From: Timema cristinae
Taxonomy: Eukaryota > Arthropoda > Insecta > Phasmatodea > Timematidae
DNA: 64,000 nt
Assembly (NCBI GenBank): GCA_039000515.1
Contig: JBCFYV010009882.1
Span: 62,414,817-62,478,816 of the forward strand
Direction of reading: 5' to 3'
Under the pieces are notes generated by a model. The model was not told the origin of the DNA and did not search any database. It saw only the letters and a list, made by a program, of their open reading frames with translations. The position numbers and the translations under genes were made by a program. Positions 12,181 to 26,700 of the stretch are shown here, one piece after another. How positions within the stretch are numbered: position 1 is the stretch's first letter; every line of letters starts with the position of its first letter.

Positions 12181-12182
12181 CA

Positions 12183-12198
12183 TGACGTCATAGCCAAT
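12183..12198 (+). promoter_or_regulatory. CRE-like TGACGTCA plus CCAAT
   Basis: A perfect palindromic TGACGTCA (12183-12190), the CREB/ATF-type site, is followed a few bases later by CCAAT. Both lie about 200 bp upstream of the predicted start of transcription of the cuticular gene. Function is inferred from position only. Confidence 0.4.
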
Positions 12199-12368
12199 AA
12201 TTATCGTCAGGTGTTACGTTAATCATTAAAAGCCCCTTGAATACATCCCCTTGTTGAAACGAACTATTAAATGTTGGTTATGAAACCCACGCAAGAAGAC
12301 GTTTGTCCCCCTCCTCCATGAACTAGAGAGTTCGTCACTACCAGTTGGTGTCAGGCGTTCACTCTTCA

Positions 12369-12375
12369 TATATAA
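12369..12375 (+). promoter_or_regulatory. TATA box of the cuticular protein gene
   Basis: TATATAA followed by a GC-richer stretch, in otherwise AT-rich DNA. Usual spacing puts the transcription start near 12400, giving a 5' UTR of about 80 nt before the ATG at 12482. No strong arthropod initiator motif was identified. Confidence 0.6.
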
Positions 12376-12481
12376 GTGGGAGAGGGGCACGCTTGACGGA
12401 ACTTAGATCTGAGACTAAGAGCCGCGTGGACAGATCTGTGATACCAACACCACTTTGACAAATCTCTACACGTCGTCCATC

Positions 12482-12502
12482 ATGGCGACAAACAGTCAAT
12501 TG
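12482..12502 (+). CDS. Cuticular protein exon 1 (start and half the signal peptide)
   Basis: ATG GCG ACA AAC AGT CAA TTG followed by the donor GTAAGT. It encodes MATNSQL and ends in phase 0. It lies about 110 bp after the TATA box. Confidence 0.85.
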
Positions 12503-14704
12503 GTAAGTTTACACTCTTCTCTTGTGCGGAATCATTTAACTCGCCACTATTCCCAGTCTTTAAATTTAAATTACCAGAACCAGTACTTGCTATCTTTGAC
12601 CGATATTCCAATGTAAGGGAAAAGGGGGAAGTGAAGGAATTGTAACAAAATACACCATATGGTATTTGGGATGGGAATGTAAAACCACAAAGACTAATAT
12701 ACATTTATTAAATAGTTTTTTTAAGGGTATACAAAAGAGACCTGAGATGTTTTTAATATTTTAATTTTTTGTCAAGAAACCATATCATCACTATGTAGTA
12801 ACACATTTTTGTTCTCGAATAAGTATTTTAAGAAAATTCCTTAACATTCCCAATGTTATAAAACACTTTTAACGTATGTATTGAGGTTTGCTAATATATC
12901 ATTAAAAGGTCGCTCAATATAGTGTCATATTTTATACAGCATTAAATAATTAGAAAATGACCATAACATTGTTTTTATCCAAGTTATTTTTTTTAAATTA
13001 AGAGAAATACTTGGATACCAAACCAATAAATAATGCTAAAATTATTTAATATTCATTTGTGCACCATCACCCATTCAAAAAATATTTTTATCAGATAAAC
13101 ATTATAAAAAGTTATTATAAAATGAAGAGTACTTATCAAAAATAGAACTAATATATTTTGACCAAAGCTAACTAAAATATATATAATAAAAATATTTAGA
13201 AGATATAAATTTCTGGGCTAAATAAGTGAGAACAATCTGCATTGGTAATCGATTGGTCTAATATGTAATTTTAATGATAGACTTGGCTCCCATCGGTGGG
13301 GTGATCGAGGTTGGAATCCCTGTCACTTCATTAAGGGTGTTTTTTTTATAAAGCATTTCCTACTCTTCTTTTAAACAATGCATATGTTTTTCTTATAAAT
13401 TGAAGCAAAGTTAACCAGCCTATACTTAATTACAAAATACTAACTCAGGCTAAAAGGTTTTTAATCTCTTGGTTAAATGATCCATATGACATTTTTTAAG
13501 TTTACTTGAAGTGTAACTTTGTAAATCTCGCAAATAAATTAATTTAAATGTTTTGTTCTGTGAAAAAACTTACCAAGAATTGTTTAAAACATGACTAAAC
13601 CTGGAAACAAAATTAGCTAATCACTAACGATAAGAATTTTTTCCTATTCTAAATTTATAATAATAGCTCTATGCGTTCAAATAATTTTTTGAAAAATCTG
13701 AACACCCTGGCTCAAAAAATTATGGAACAAAGTAGTAAAAAGCAATTTATTAATGTTTTTCGATAAATAGTGTTGGTTAAGAACAATTTGTTAGCAAAAA
13801 TGTTATATTTTTATGTACACATAATGTGGTATACTTTTAATATTATATCGGGGAAATAACTTTACTCAATTAAAAAATTTCTTTAATAAATGATAAATTG
13901 TCATGCAATAATTCTACTTTTCGAATTCAAAGTATATCCAAAATATAACTTTGAAGGGTTTGTACAACTTCAGTGAATGAATAATGGTCCAAAGAAGAAT
14001 TAAATATCATAAATAGTATTTAGATACCTCTCTCGGAACATAGAGTAGGGTTGACTTAGACCATTTTAATGAAAGCCGTTTTATTATCTTAAGTGCTCAT
14101 ATTAAATTAAGTGACAGAAAACTTGAATAAGTGGTAAGACAGAGTGCATAAAAATAATGTGTTTATTATTTATAGATACAAACTAATATATTTTTTTGTT
14201 TGAGTTGAAATATGTTATTATGTTTAGTCCCTATTTATTAATGCAAGTGAAAGCTAATAAAATTGTTAGTATATATAATTTATATTGTTTGCGATGATTG
14301 AATCTCGCATTGGACTAGAGCATGTTCGCTAGCTCATGACCAACTAGACGCATACAGTCAACAAGACATGTCTGACCGACCATCTTATCTACAATAAATA
14401 CTTTATCCTACTATCTAACATGCAGTAATAAGCACACACCAAATAACAGTTTAATCTTAGTGTACACATAATTTTGGGAATTTAAAACTTTTATATTTTA
14501 ATAAATACTTTAAGAACTTCTATAACCCTCATTAACATCTGGGTAACAATAAGGTTTTTTCTGTCCTCCACCGTGGTTTGGATTCCACGTTAAACTGTAG
14601 GTCATTCATTTCATCTCACAATCACCTTACCATTACACATTAGCGTAAGTGCGTATAACCCGAACGGGTAGTAAGACGCGGTGCTAATAATAATAATAAT
14701 AATA

Positions 14705-14746
<42 letters not shown>

Positions 14747-17700
14747 TTTTTTAAAATATTTTAAATATACATTAATGATTTTATATATTTATTTATTTAT
14801 ATATTTTAGTATATACCTAAATCGGTGGACACGTGGTTTAAACGCCGCTCATCTGGTCTAGTTTACCCGTGTCCAGGAGCTCGTGGTTCAAAATATAAGC
14901 GAATGAAAAGAGTTTAATCTTTCTTAGATGATTTTTAAAATATCCTTCATTCGAATGCTTTTCAAGTTCCTCTAAATTATCTGTTTTTCGCCTCATATTC
15001 CTTAGTGTGGTTAAAATGTATATAGTCTGGACAAGTATTTATAGTCATAAAAGGTGAGTACAACTAAGAATCCTTTATTTTTCAATATAAAATAAAATAA
15101 AATATATCACAGTCGCAATGACTTAAAGAAAGATATTATTTTAATTAAAACAGTAAATCCTTTTTATATTTAACATTAAAAACTTAAAACACAATCTAAA
15201 TAAATTTGATTAAAAGAAATTGTGAATTTTAGGTTAGTTTAAATCTATCGTTATAGTAATATTATCAAAAATAGTTTGTTCATTATATAATTTTAAAATA
15301 TCATAGAATAGGCCTATATTTAAAGTAGGTAATAGAAATTAAGATTTGTTTGAGCTTATATACTTTTAATTACAATAATCATAAACGTTTAATAAAATCT
15401 CAGTTATCCCAAAGTATTATCAATATTTTCTACATGACAGTACATATTTTTTGCATTATTTTCATCTTGACACTACCAACGCTTAACGCATTCAACTGAC
15501 ACTTATATTGTGTATGGAAACTCTAATAATAGAAATCAGCTACTTAATTCAAAGCTCAAGACATAACTTTTTAATTTATAATAAAGATACTATATTATGA
15601 TAGAGGCATGAATAAGTCAAACACATTTTTCCTTCTACTTACAAAGAGTAATATACTAAGTAGCTCATTTCAAGCGAGAATTTGCATAGTTGTTTGAGTT
15701 TCTACATCCTTCATTAGCGAAATAGAGATAACTCGAAGCAGTAATAAACGAAATATAGTACAGTATAAATTTTTTTTAAACAAAATAACTATAAATGTAA
15801 ATATATATAAATATATTTATATGTGTAAATATAAATATATATCACACCGTCATACTACTGGTTCAAGCTATACGCATACATGATAATTACTATTATAGAT
15901 ATAAGTATTATAAAGGTAATTTACTGACATTTGCGTGAAGGAGAGTGGGAAACCATTTACCTTTATTAGAAGTGACCGGGACTCGAACCCAAATCTCCCC
16001 GTCATCATCAGGCCAGTCTAACATGAGAGTGACGCCCTGGACTAATGTTTCTCAAACATTTCACGGAGGTGAACAACTTTAGAAGCATATGATTGGTAAA
16101 CTTATTATAGTAAAATTAATGGTGAACAATTTCAAAGATGAAACATTATTAGTCTCAATTTTTTTCATATTAAGAGAGCAGGATAGTGCTGTTTCTCATC
16201 TTTCACAAGTTAAGAATTTGCGGTTCGATGGCAGACAATAATTTTTATTCGATTCTTAGGTCATGTTCCAAATCCAAACGGTTACGATTCTTATTGTTTA
16301 TTTCTATAAAAACAGAAAATCCAGCCTTGCAATTATTTGTAGTTGGGAACAGCAGCAGGTAGGTTATTGATAGTTTTGTAGGATGGTTCAGGATAAAAGG
16401 ATTGAACACTAACACAAACATTTTTGAGAGACTTTAACCAAAGATTACTTTCATTCGAAGCTAGCTCGATGAGCAGTTACCCTTACTTGCTAGCAGACCA
16501 GATGATTCAACTCTATAGACAGTGGGAAAATGGTTCCGAATCCACTCCTTGGTTGCATCTAGGTCTTAAAAGTACTCTTTAATATTCCGTTGGAGTATTT
16601 TTATGTTCTGCTTGAATGTTTCCCTACTTAATCATCAGTTCATTCCCTCAATAAATTCAAAAAGCCATCAACTATAGGGAAAGAGTCAAACACTTTTCGA
16701 TAAAACCATTTGCACCTTAGCTCGAACTTATGGATACACGCTGATATTTATCACGCACACTGAAAAAATTGACGTTATGCTTCTGAAGTGAAAGATATAC
16801 GTTATTCAAAACATTAGATGTATCACTGAGATACACTACTTGAATTAGGCACTTAAAGGCATGTAAATCATTTGTACTGATCTCATCAGTGTCGGGAAGA
16901 AATAGTTTTTTCTCATACCTCAGCATAAAAGACTCTTGTAAGCAAATTTCCTGTTAAGAGTCAGTGTACTTCTGTTTGGAAAAGGAAAGCCTTAAGCTCA
17001 CTCCTTATTTATTCACACAACAGTTTAATAAGTCTTTTTTGTCATTGGAGCAATATGTGTGGACGCATTTAGTATCAACCTCTTTTATCCGCGTAGCAAC
17101 GCCTTTATTTACTACACACATTGCGAGCGCTCCATCAGTATGCATAGCCATGCACCCTTTCCAGTCAACATACTGTGTTACGAAATAATCGTTTATCAAA
17201 TAAAATAATATCCTTTCCTGTTCTGTGCGTTTTAAGGGATAAACAGATAAAAAGACAGATAAAAAGTCATTAAACATTTCATTTTCGTCTATGTATCTCA
17301 CATACCATGCATGTCCATGGATTTGTCCAACTGTATAGCTAAATATATGCTAGAACGTATTCGAGAGAGTAACTAACACCTTCTACATATAGTGCACCAT
17401 GGATTTATTCAACGTCGCACTGTTTCATTTGACAAAGGAATTTTGTTTATTTCTCAATTTTCCCTATATTTAAGCACAATTTTTTTCATAATTTTTTCTG
17501 CTGGCTTTACAAGTTTCTCAATAATGGTATGCCTTTTACAAGTTTTAACCATGAGAAAATCAACTTTGAGGGATGCTTAGTTAAATTTGGTATCTTCTTC
17601 ACCCATAGTAGTGCAAGTAGTTTTTATTTTGTGGGGAAATCATTAATGTATCTTTGTTCTGGGTCTCCAATCATATAGAATCCCATTTCAAAATATCACA

Positions 17701-20700
17701 GTACGTGAGCCACATGCTTCAAATGAAATACATTCTATTCAATAGCTGGGCGCTTATTCTGACCACTGTTACCAATATTTACACTTGCAACACCAAGCTT
17801 CAATTAACCACTTTTGATACAATGATTCATTTGATCAAGAAAAGTGTGACAAATAAGTCAATTATTAATTACAATTCTAAAACTACCATAAATAATTAAA
17901 AGACATACAATAAATTATTCAAACACCAGCATCAAACAACAAAACAAGCTACACGTAAGTCGGGAGAACTAAGAACTGTTGATAGAAGAGCTGTAAGTTG
18001 GCCTAAAAATGATCGGCAGTGGTGATAGCGAAGCTCAGCAGTCTCGGCTTATGGCTCTGCTGTCAATTGTCATAGTTGCGGAGGCTTACTTTGAATGCAC
18101 TGGTGCAAATAAACTTAAGCCTGTATAGGGTATTTTCTATTCTTCTCATAATAGAGCTCAGTGATGGTTTTATCATAGAACGTTATAGTGAAATTAGTTA
18201 GTCATTCTTGCAATTTTAAGAAGCTCTTTCACATAACCTTTTTATTATCTCGAATTCCCCGTCCGCGAAACACCTGGCACACAATCGCGGACCACTGGTG
18301 ATCAACAGGCCACAGTTTTAGAACCACTGACTTATACCGTTTAGTCACTAAAGTAGGTCATGTAATCATTACTTTTGTGTGATATACACTCAACTGGTTG
18401 ACACGAGAGGACCAATTGGTGGAAGCTTATGAATAGGAGATTAAAGTGATCACTAGCTATCTGGTCTGCAAAATGAAATCATATATTTTCAAAGATTTCA
18501 TGGGTAAAAGTTGACACGATTAGGACCATGTTATGGAAAGAAAACTGTTCGACCAAGTTAAAACCAATATATTGAAGGCTGGGTGGGTCAAATTGACAAC
18601 GCGATTTAAACAAACTTTTTGACAAGTTTATGAATAGGAGTACAAAGTGATTGTTAACTAACTGCTCAACACGAGATAACAAACTAGTAGACGAGATTAT
18701 GCTTAGGAGAACAGGTTAACCTATCGACAATATGAAAACAAATATTTCCATGTTTGGTGAGTCAATTAGTCAACACGAGTGAGACCATGCTATAGACAGA
18801 CAACTGGTCGACCAAATAAAGACAAATATGTTGAAGGTTGGGTGTGTCAAGCACCAAAATGATCTGTACAAACTTGTTGACCAACTCATCCATAGGAGAA
18901 ATAAGTGATAGACAAGAAACTGATTGACAAGAGAGGACAAACAGTTAGACAAACGTCAAGATAAATCCAATTAAGAGTGGGTTAAGTGACCAATAAATTA
19001 CTGCAGTGCTAACAAAGTGTTAGACAACGAAGTAGTAACTGGGAAAGAACATATAAAATGTAGCAATTATAATAATATCATAATGTATAAATTTATTAAT
19101 TACTTACATCATCGGTCATAATGTTTAAGGCGTACCCCTTGGGATGTAGAGATCGGGGATCAAACCCCCTTCATATATACTTAGGTTATTTTCACAAATG
19201 CTTTTTCACTCGCCCTTGACGTAAACGCATCTACATTTACTCTAAATTCTACCTTTTTCATTCTTACATACATACTTATAACTCAGATGGGCGGTTAGAG
19301 GCGAAGGAAACACTACACATATTTGTTTATATTTTGTCTACCAGTTGGATGTATATCCCTTCGTACTCCTTTGCATAAGTTTGTCAAAAATTTTATCCAA
19401 GTCAATTCGGTCACTTGACCCATCTAGCCGTTCAAATATATGTTTACATTTTGTCTACCAGATTTCTTTCGATCACTTTGCCCTTCTACGCATAAGATTG
19501 TTGACCAGTTGGTATAATCTGTGTTAGTCACTTGACACACCTAGCCTTACAAATAATTTCGTTTTATATTTGATCGGGCAGTCATCTGTCCACCACATGG
19601 TCCTACACACGTTAAACACTTGACCCACCCAAACTTATACAGCCAACATATTAACCAAGTGAAAACCATCATGTCAATAACTTAGTCTTATGAATGTGCT
19701 TGTCGACCAGTTGGTCCTAGCCTTGTCAACCAATTGACGCGCCTAGATATCCATATTTTTTTTTTTTTACGTTTCGTCGACCAGTTGTCTATCACGTGGT
19801 CCTATTTGTGTCATCCACTTAGTCCACACTTCTCCTGCATTTCAATCACTTTTCTGTTTATCACTTTGTTCTCCTCAGTCAACCAATTATTTGTAGTCGA
19901 TCAGTTGGCCTTTACCAACGTATTATTGATAACTATCTATAATTCCAACATTTTGTATTGGTATCATTCTTTCTTTCTTACTTTAGCATGGTGCATATGA
20001 GTCAAGTTCTGTTTTAGAACGATTCTTTCTATTTGCTCCAATAGTAATTATTTCTATGGCTTGCACTGAGTCAACGTTAACTTGTTCTTTCTTGATTAAT
20101 TACAAAAACTGAAGCCCGAACAAGTCTAGATATATTATTTTATACTTTCCCTTCTACACCACCGTCTCTCGGTACTGCTTTTTCGTGTAAAGGTATTTAA
20201 TTTCCGCTTTGATTCAACCCATACCTCAGATCAGAATCCATTCTTCAGGTGGCAGACCAATACAGTTCCAAAATACTAATCTTAAAATCAAATTTATCTT
20301 GAATTTTCTGCTGCGACCATTGATCTTTTTTAATGGAAATGCTATAATGATCTAATTTCGAATGTACTAAAAATTAATTTTTCTTATTTCTTTCTGAATC
20401 AGGATTTAACTCAAACGAATTTGGTAGGTATCTATGATATTTTTGGATACGTTATTAAATACATTAAATTATAGGTGTTTACGTAAATCTTACCTTCTTC
20501 CAAAACGCTAAATATGATTAATTTGCAATTTTTTAATTGTTTGGTAAACATGTTTTCCTACTAGTCTGCATGGTGTACCTTAGAAAATTTGGGAAAAATG
20601 GTGGCACAGGTAAAATATCCCCAAAATGGCAAATTAAAATGGATATTTCCTGGATTACACTTGTAGAACTAGTTAATAGCCTCAAAGTCTTATTTGAAAA

Positions 20701-23700
20701 TGCTAACCTCAGAGACACTCTAAATAGTATCTTTGTTTGAATTCTTGATGTTAATTAATCTAAGAAACTAGACTGATTTGCCGCTGATAGAAAGTTCATG
20801 GTTTGAGTCTTAACCGTAGACAATGGTAGCTAGCATTCCATATGCAGTTCTTCATTGTTGCATTCCCATACCTTTTCACTGACAATGGGGGTGTACTCCC
20901 CTTAAACTATCCTACTCTTTCTCAATCCACATACTTTATTAAGCAGTTAAAACCCCAATGTGTTAAAACTTATGAAATAAAATATTTATTTCTATAACTT
21001 GTTTTGAAATAGAATATTCAAATGAATTATACAAAGCTCACTCGTAGCTCTATGGTTATTATGTTATCTCACGTGTGCAGATGAGCCTATTTAGTTTTTA
21101 CTAGCATTAACGAAGAATTTTGCTGGTCCGGCCATACAATTAGTAAAGAGAGTGGTGCTTTGACTTGTTATCCTAAGTAAAGAAAGTATGTAAGTTGTGT
21201 GCTTATAAGCACTTATAAGCTTTGGTGGAAGCATGGTCTAAGCTGTCAATAGACTAGACGGCCGAAGACGGGGAGGTTGAATTCCAATCCTGGTCGGGTG
21301 TACTGTGGGTGGTTTTCCTAAATGGTTTTCCATTTTCACTCCATGCTAATGCGAGGACACTTCTTATAAATTAAACCTTCTTCATCCTTTGTACAGTAGA
21401 GTATTTAGTATATAGGCGTTTAATCTGAACAGGTAGTAAGACGAGGTATTATATATATAAACTCTCTGTCATAGTAGTCAAAAGTTTTTTGTTACTGAAC
21501 GGGACAGCTAACATTTTCCCTTTAAGAAAATAAATTATAAAATTAAAACTATTTCGTATATAATCAGTAACATGAATAATATGAATACGGAATTAGTTCT
21601 AGGAGTCTTTAAAATAATTCCCCTTATCATTTAAGCATGGGTCCAAATATGGGTTTTCAATTTTCTTAATGAAACCATTCACTGTTTGTTTTACAATATC
21701 AAGAGTATCCAGTTTTCACACCGCTTCTTACTACCCGTATTGGCTATACGCTAGTATCCAACATGAGTAGATTATTGGGAAAGGGGGTAGTCTCCTCTTC
21801 CCCCCTGCTAACAAAACCCACGGTCTCATTGTTTGCAAAGTGAACGTATAAAACTAGACCAGCTATACCTGAACAGCATGTGTATGTTGCTGGATCATCT
21901 ACGTGGATATTTTCTAAGCGTATATGGCAGATACACTTTTATTGACATTCCTCCTTAGCCCTACTAACAGTGACAGCAATTGAACTCATTGAGGATAGTT
22001 AATTTATAATTTATATTGTTAAAAATTAAATATCTTAATAAGAAAGAGTGCAAACTAATACAAAGGAGGATTGATTGAAATAATGTTAATATTGATAAAC
22101 GTATTGGAAAATTTCTGTCAATAATGGAGGCTCATACGGTAATGCTAGTAGAAGTTGCTAAAGTTCAGAAATACTAGGGAATATAGGAAAAGTAAGTGTG
22201 TGTAAAAATTGATCCAGGCCAATTTCAACGAAGTTTTAAGCGAAATGTTGTGGTTTTGAGATCAAATGAAGTTGCTAGAAACCGATTTTTTAAACACATT
22301 AATAGGACCTATAAATATATTCGAGTATTAATTCATCGTAACAGGTCATATTGAAGCTTGAACTGCTCCTGTTGTAAGATACACTGCCATGTGAAGATCT
22401 GTTTTTCAATAGTCTGTTTCTTTAAGGCTGTCACGAGAGGAACAAACCGATGATAAGACTGAGACGAAACCACAGTTGGTCCAGCCTCGTTCAACATTCC
22501 TTTGATTAAACACTAATTCCACGTGACGTGTGACTAGCTGTTGTGCAGAAAGGACTATTGGCAACGGACAAGAATAGTCTTTAAAATTAGCTTCAATGTC
22601 AAAGGCCCTGGTATACGTGTTTTTGCCATAATAAATCTTTGAATTAAAACTCACTTAATAACCAATAATTTGATTAGTGTAATCAATAGACCCTTACATT
22701 GTTATAAGATCATTATACTTCAAGAACTTTTAATAAGCCTATATTTTAAGTTATAAATTTTAGTAAAATTTCTTTGTCATGTTTGGGTTTAAATTAAGGT
22801 GATGGATAAACCAAAAATTGCAAAGAATTTTAGTTTTTTCACCACGTTACCCTGCCATTAAGAGCTATCCATATTTAAATATATTTGTAGTGTTTTTACA
22901 AGGAAGAATTTAGAATGTAACTGAACTTTCTTGATACACCATTTAGGGAAACACACTTAATATATATGGATAGAATTCGAATTATAATCTGTACTGATTG
23001 ATTATATTCACTTAAATACATTAATGTGTCTACTATGGTCGCTCATAATGCTAATATTTGACTTGTTGGGCATATTCAAGCAACCTTTACATATAGTCTT
23101 GTTCATTTATATGAAACTGTGAAATTGTTGACCAATTTTAAAATTATCAATATGCCTGTAGATGAATGTAAGGACTCTATTATTCCAAAGATTGCAATGT
23201 CATAAAAATTAATGATACGGAACTCCCCACGGACTTTCTCGCTTTATTGTTTGAAAATGGAGATATTTACTCAAAAATCGTAAGTTATGTGAAACAAAAT
23301 AATATATAATAGCAATCCCAAGAATAAATTGCACTATACTTACATACAACTTTTTTTTAGTCTCTGTTTTAAATTTTATAATTTTAGTTTTCAAAGAATT
23401 ACTGTTCTCATTTGTATGTCTGGACCAATAAAAAAAGATCGATTTTGGGTCCACAAAGGTCAACACTTCGTATTAAAATTTCGACATTCGGTTAAAGTGT
23501 TAACATTTTATTAGGTGTTGCACATCTTCAGGTCATCGCATTGCTATTCACTTCCTCAATTATAGATTTTGACCAATAAAAAATGTAAATATTGACTATT
23601 GAGTCTAAAATGAAGGAGGTAAATCAATGTTGTACAAACATTTATCCTAAGAGGTTAAAGCTAAAATAACAAACTTTTTGCGGTACTTAATTGCTTATAT

Positions 23701-26700
23701 TTAATTATTTATGGCATATCATAATTATTGCGTTAAAATTTAGGTAGTATCTTTTTACAATTTTAGCTCACAAAAATGCATTAATATATTTGCCAATATC
23801 TCAGAAAGTGTTAATTTATATTAAAATTATTATTTTTTTAACAGTACTACCATTTTGCTATGATAAATTATTTAATATCTTAAATAGCGGCGGAGATAGG
23901 AAAATGTACGCTTCTGTAAAGTAACCTTAAAATCATTTTAATGGGGAAATGAAAATAGCCAGCTTATTTATGATCTTAATTAACGCCCAGCCATGAATTT
24001 AAATCAAAATCGTTAGAGTGGATTTTGAGAAATTGATTTTTTCTCTTTGCGCTTTTTATTAAACTACTCTTTATTTTGTGGTTGAAAAGACACATAGACA
24101 GACGGAACTCCGAACTCCGCTGTTTAAGGTCCGGGGGGTCATGAGACGTCGACATCCATTAACATTTCAGGTTATATTATTTTTACAGATGCAATACTTT
24201 ACCTTTAGTGTTAAAGTTAAAAAATATATAGCTTTGCGTATAGATTTAAAGTTATTGATTTTATAAAAATATGTTTCTTATAAAATATTTGTATTATAGA
24301 TAGATATACATATTTGCAATGATAAGTAGTTTCATATCTCAAATATTTTCGGAGTTATGATTTAAAAAAATGAGAATTTACGCATCAGACTGGGGCCCCT
24401 TAAAGTAAGTTTACCGAAATATTGAGGGTAGCCATTTTATTTGATACGTTTATAAATGTTTACAAATGGAGTTTAATCAAAATCGTTAAAGCCGATTTTG
24501 AGAAAATCGACCTTTACTCTTTTTGCCCTTCAGTAAACTATCCTTAATTTTAAAGTTAGACATCCTATTCCAATAACCCCTCGGGGCAACCCTATGAAAA
24601 CACCAGATACCAAGTCTTAGCCCAATCGGTAAAATAGTTTATGCTCTAGTAAGAGGTACAGACAGACGTAAATTCAAAAACAACTTTTTCGGATTTGGGG
24701 GGGGTCATAAAACGTCAAGATTCATCAAAATATCAAGTTCAGTTTTGACGATCATAATATTTATCTACCTGTAAGATAGCGTGAATGTAAAAAGTGTTTG
24801 AGAACACTATAAAAAGGTCTTAATCTGTAGATTTGAACAAAAATTAAGGAAAGTCAGAACTGTCACTGGGCTGTACTACAAACTTTGTGATGTGCACAAC
24901 TAAAAACGTTGACGAAGGTTATTTGTTAAATAGCAATTACTACGCAATCAATATACGATATGTGACATTGTTACAATGTTTATAGATTTGAAAATATTAC
25001 ATTTTTATTGGTCATTCGATTTTTCTGGTACCCGCATTGGTATGCATACGGAAGATGTGTCAAGTCCATATAATCTGTTTTTCAGAGATGGGGAGGTAAT
25101 TATTTGGATCAAGGCTGAGTGTACTCTGCGTGTTTGTTCCCTAAATAGCTTATAGCTCTTCTTCTAAACAAATGTTTGTTCATATCTTGACTATACCTTA
25201 GTAATCCCTACCCCATTATCTTAGGGGAATACATAAAGTAGTAAGATTCATTAAAAAAAACTTTTGGATGCATTATGTATTAAAATTTTGGATTATCATA
25301 TTTCTTGAAGGCCCTATGGCTATATAATTTTTCTTAGATATTTATTCAATAAAGGCATACAAAACTATGGAACCTGACTATGTGTAAGCGTGTAATATAA
25401 ACATGAACCGCCATAATTATAAGGTTTTGAACATTAATGATTATATGGTAGAGCCAAGCTATGGTTGAAATTTTGATGTACAGTATCAATTTATTTATAT
25501 AAAATAAAACATAAGTGATATTACTGTAGTATAGTTATTCAGTATTTATCATAAGCACATGTGCTATTACTGTAATAATGTTGATAGGTAATTATCATCA
25601 CTATGTGTGATATTATTGTATTATATCTATGCAGTATTTATCATTATTAAGATGAATTCATTATATTGCGTGTAAACTCTCTTCAACAAAGTTAGTGGAT
25701 AGTTTGGGGATTAAAACTTTTCTATATTTATTAATAAGTTAATATAATCAAAAGACTAGAAGAAAACTGTTTAGGGTCGTAGTGTTATCACCTTTTGTAT
25801 TAAGATAATGCTACACGAATTACTTAAAGATAGATTATATTGTTTAAGAGTAGATCTAGCTCAGAAATGAAGCAAATAAATATTTTTACTCTAGATAGAT
25901 TAGTTATTAAGTCACGGGAATTTTCCGTTTCAACTCAAGTCTATATATTTGGAAAAAAGAGTCATTAACAGTAACTTATAAAAAAAATGTATTTTACAGG
26001 CGAGCTTATAAAAATAAGTATAGTAGTAAAATTAATGTTCTTAATGCGAAGAAATAAGAACAATCTTTTAAAAATACTATTTCTTTAGAATATATCTTAG
26101 ATCTAAACCATATACAATCTTTCGTAGGGGAGGTCATGTGTTTCACACGACAATTTTATCCATTGTACGAGTAAAAGGGAACAGGAAATTGACCTATTAA
26201 TATTTATTTCAATAGGAGTTTTGTTTCTAAGTCAGAGCATTAAATTGTTATATTTTTTAAGTTGTTTTAAGCCACTTGAAAAACGGATTTCTAAAGAAAG
26301 TTACCTCATAAGTAGATGACATTTAAAAATGCTTCATTTCATTACTCTAGCATTGTGAAATCTAAATAATTAGGATACTTTCTAACTATTGGAAAGTTTT
26401 TTTTATGAAATACTCGGTTCTTTACGGAGAAAAAAGTTTCGCTTACAGACGCTAGCCATACTGAGTTACCTAACCAAAGATCAATTAATGATATGGCCAG
26501 CTGTGGCCAGTGACCACTACACCATGTCTGATGCAAAATATCATGGCAATCAATGAAGAGAGATACTTTAACTTAAAGCGGAGTATAATTATCAGACATA
26601 TTTTTATTGAAATCTCTTTTAATTGGAATATTTTCAGGAAATACCACAAGTCCTCTGAATAGTAAAAAATCGTTGATTTGGCCAAGAATATATTTGATAA

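Noticed and set aside
22406..22654. 82-codon minus-strand open frame
   Set aside because: No family resemblance and no exon signals that I trust.
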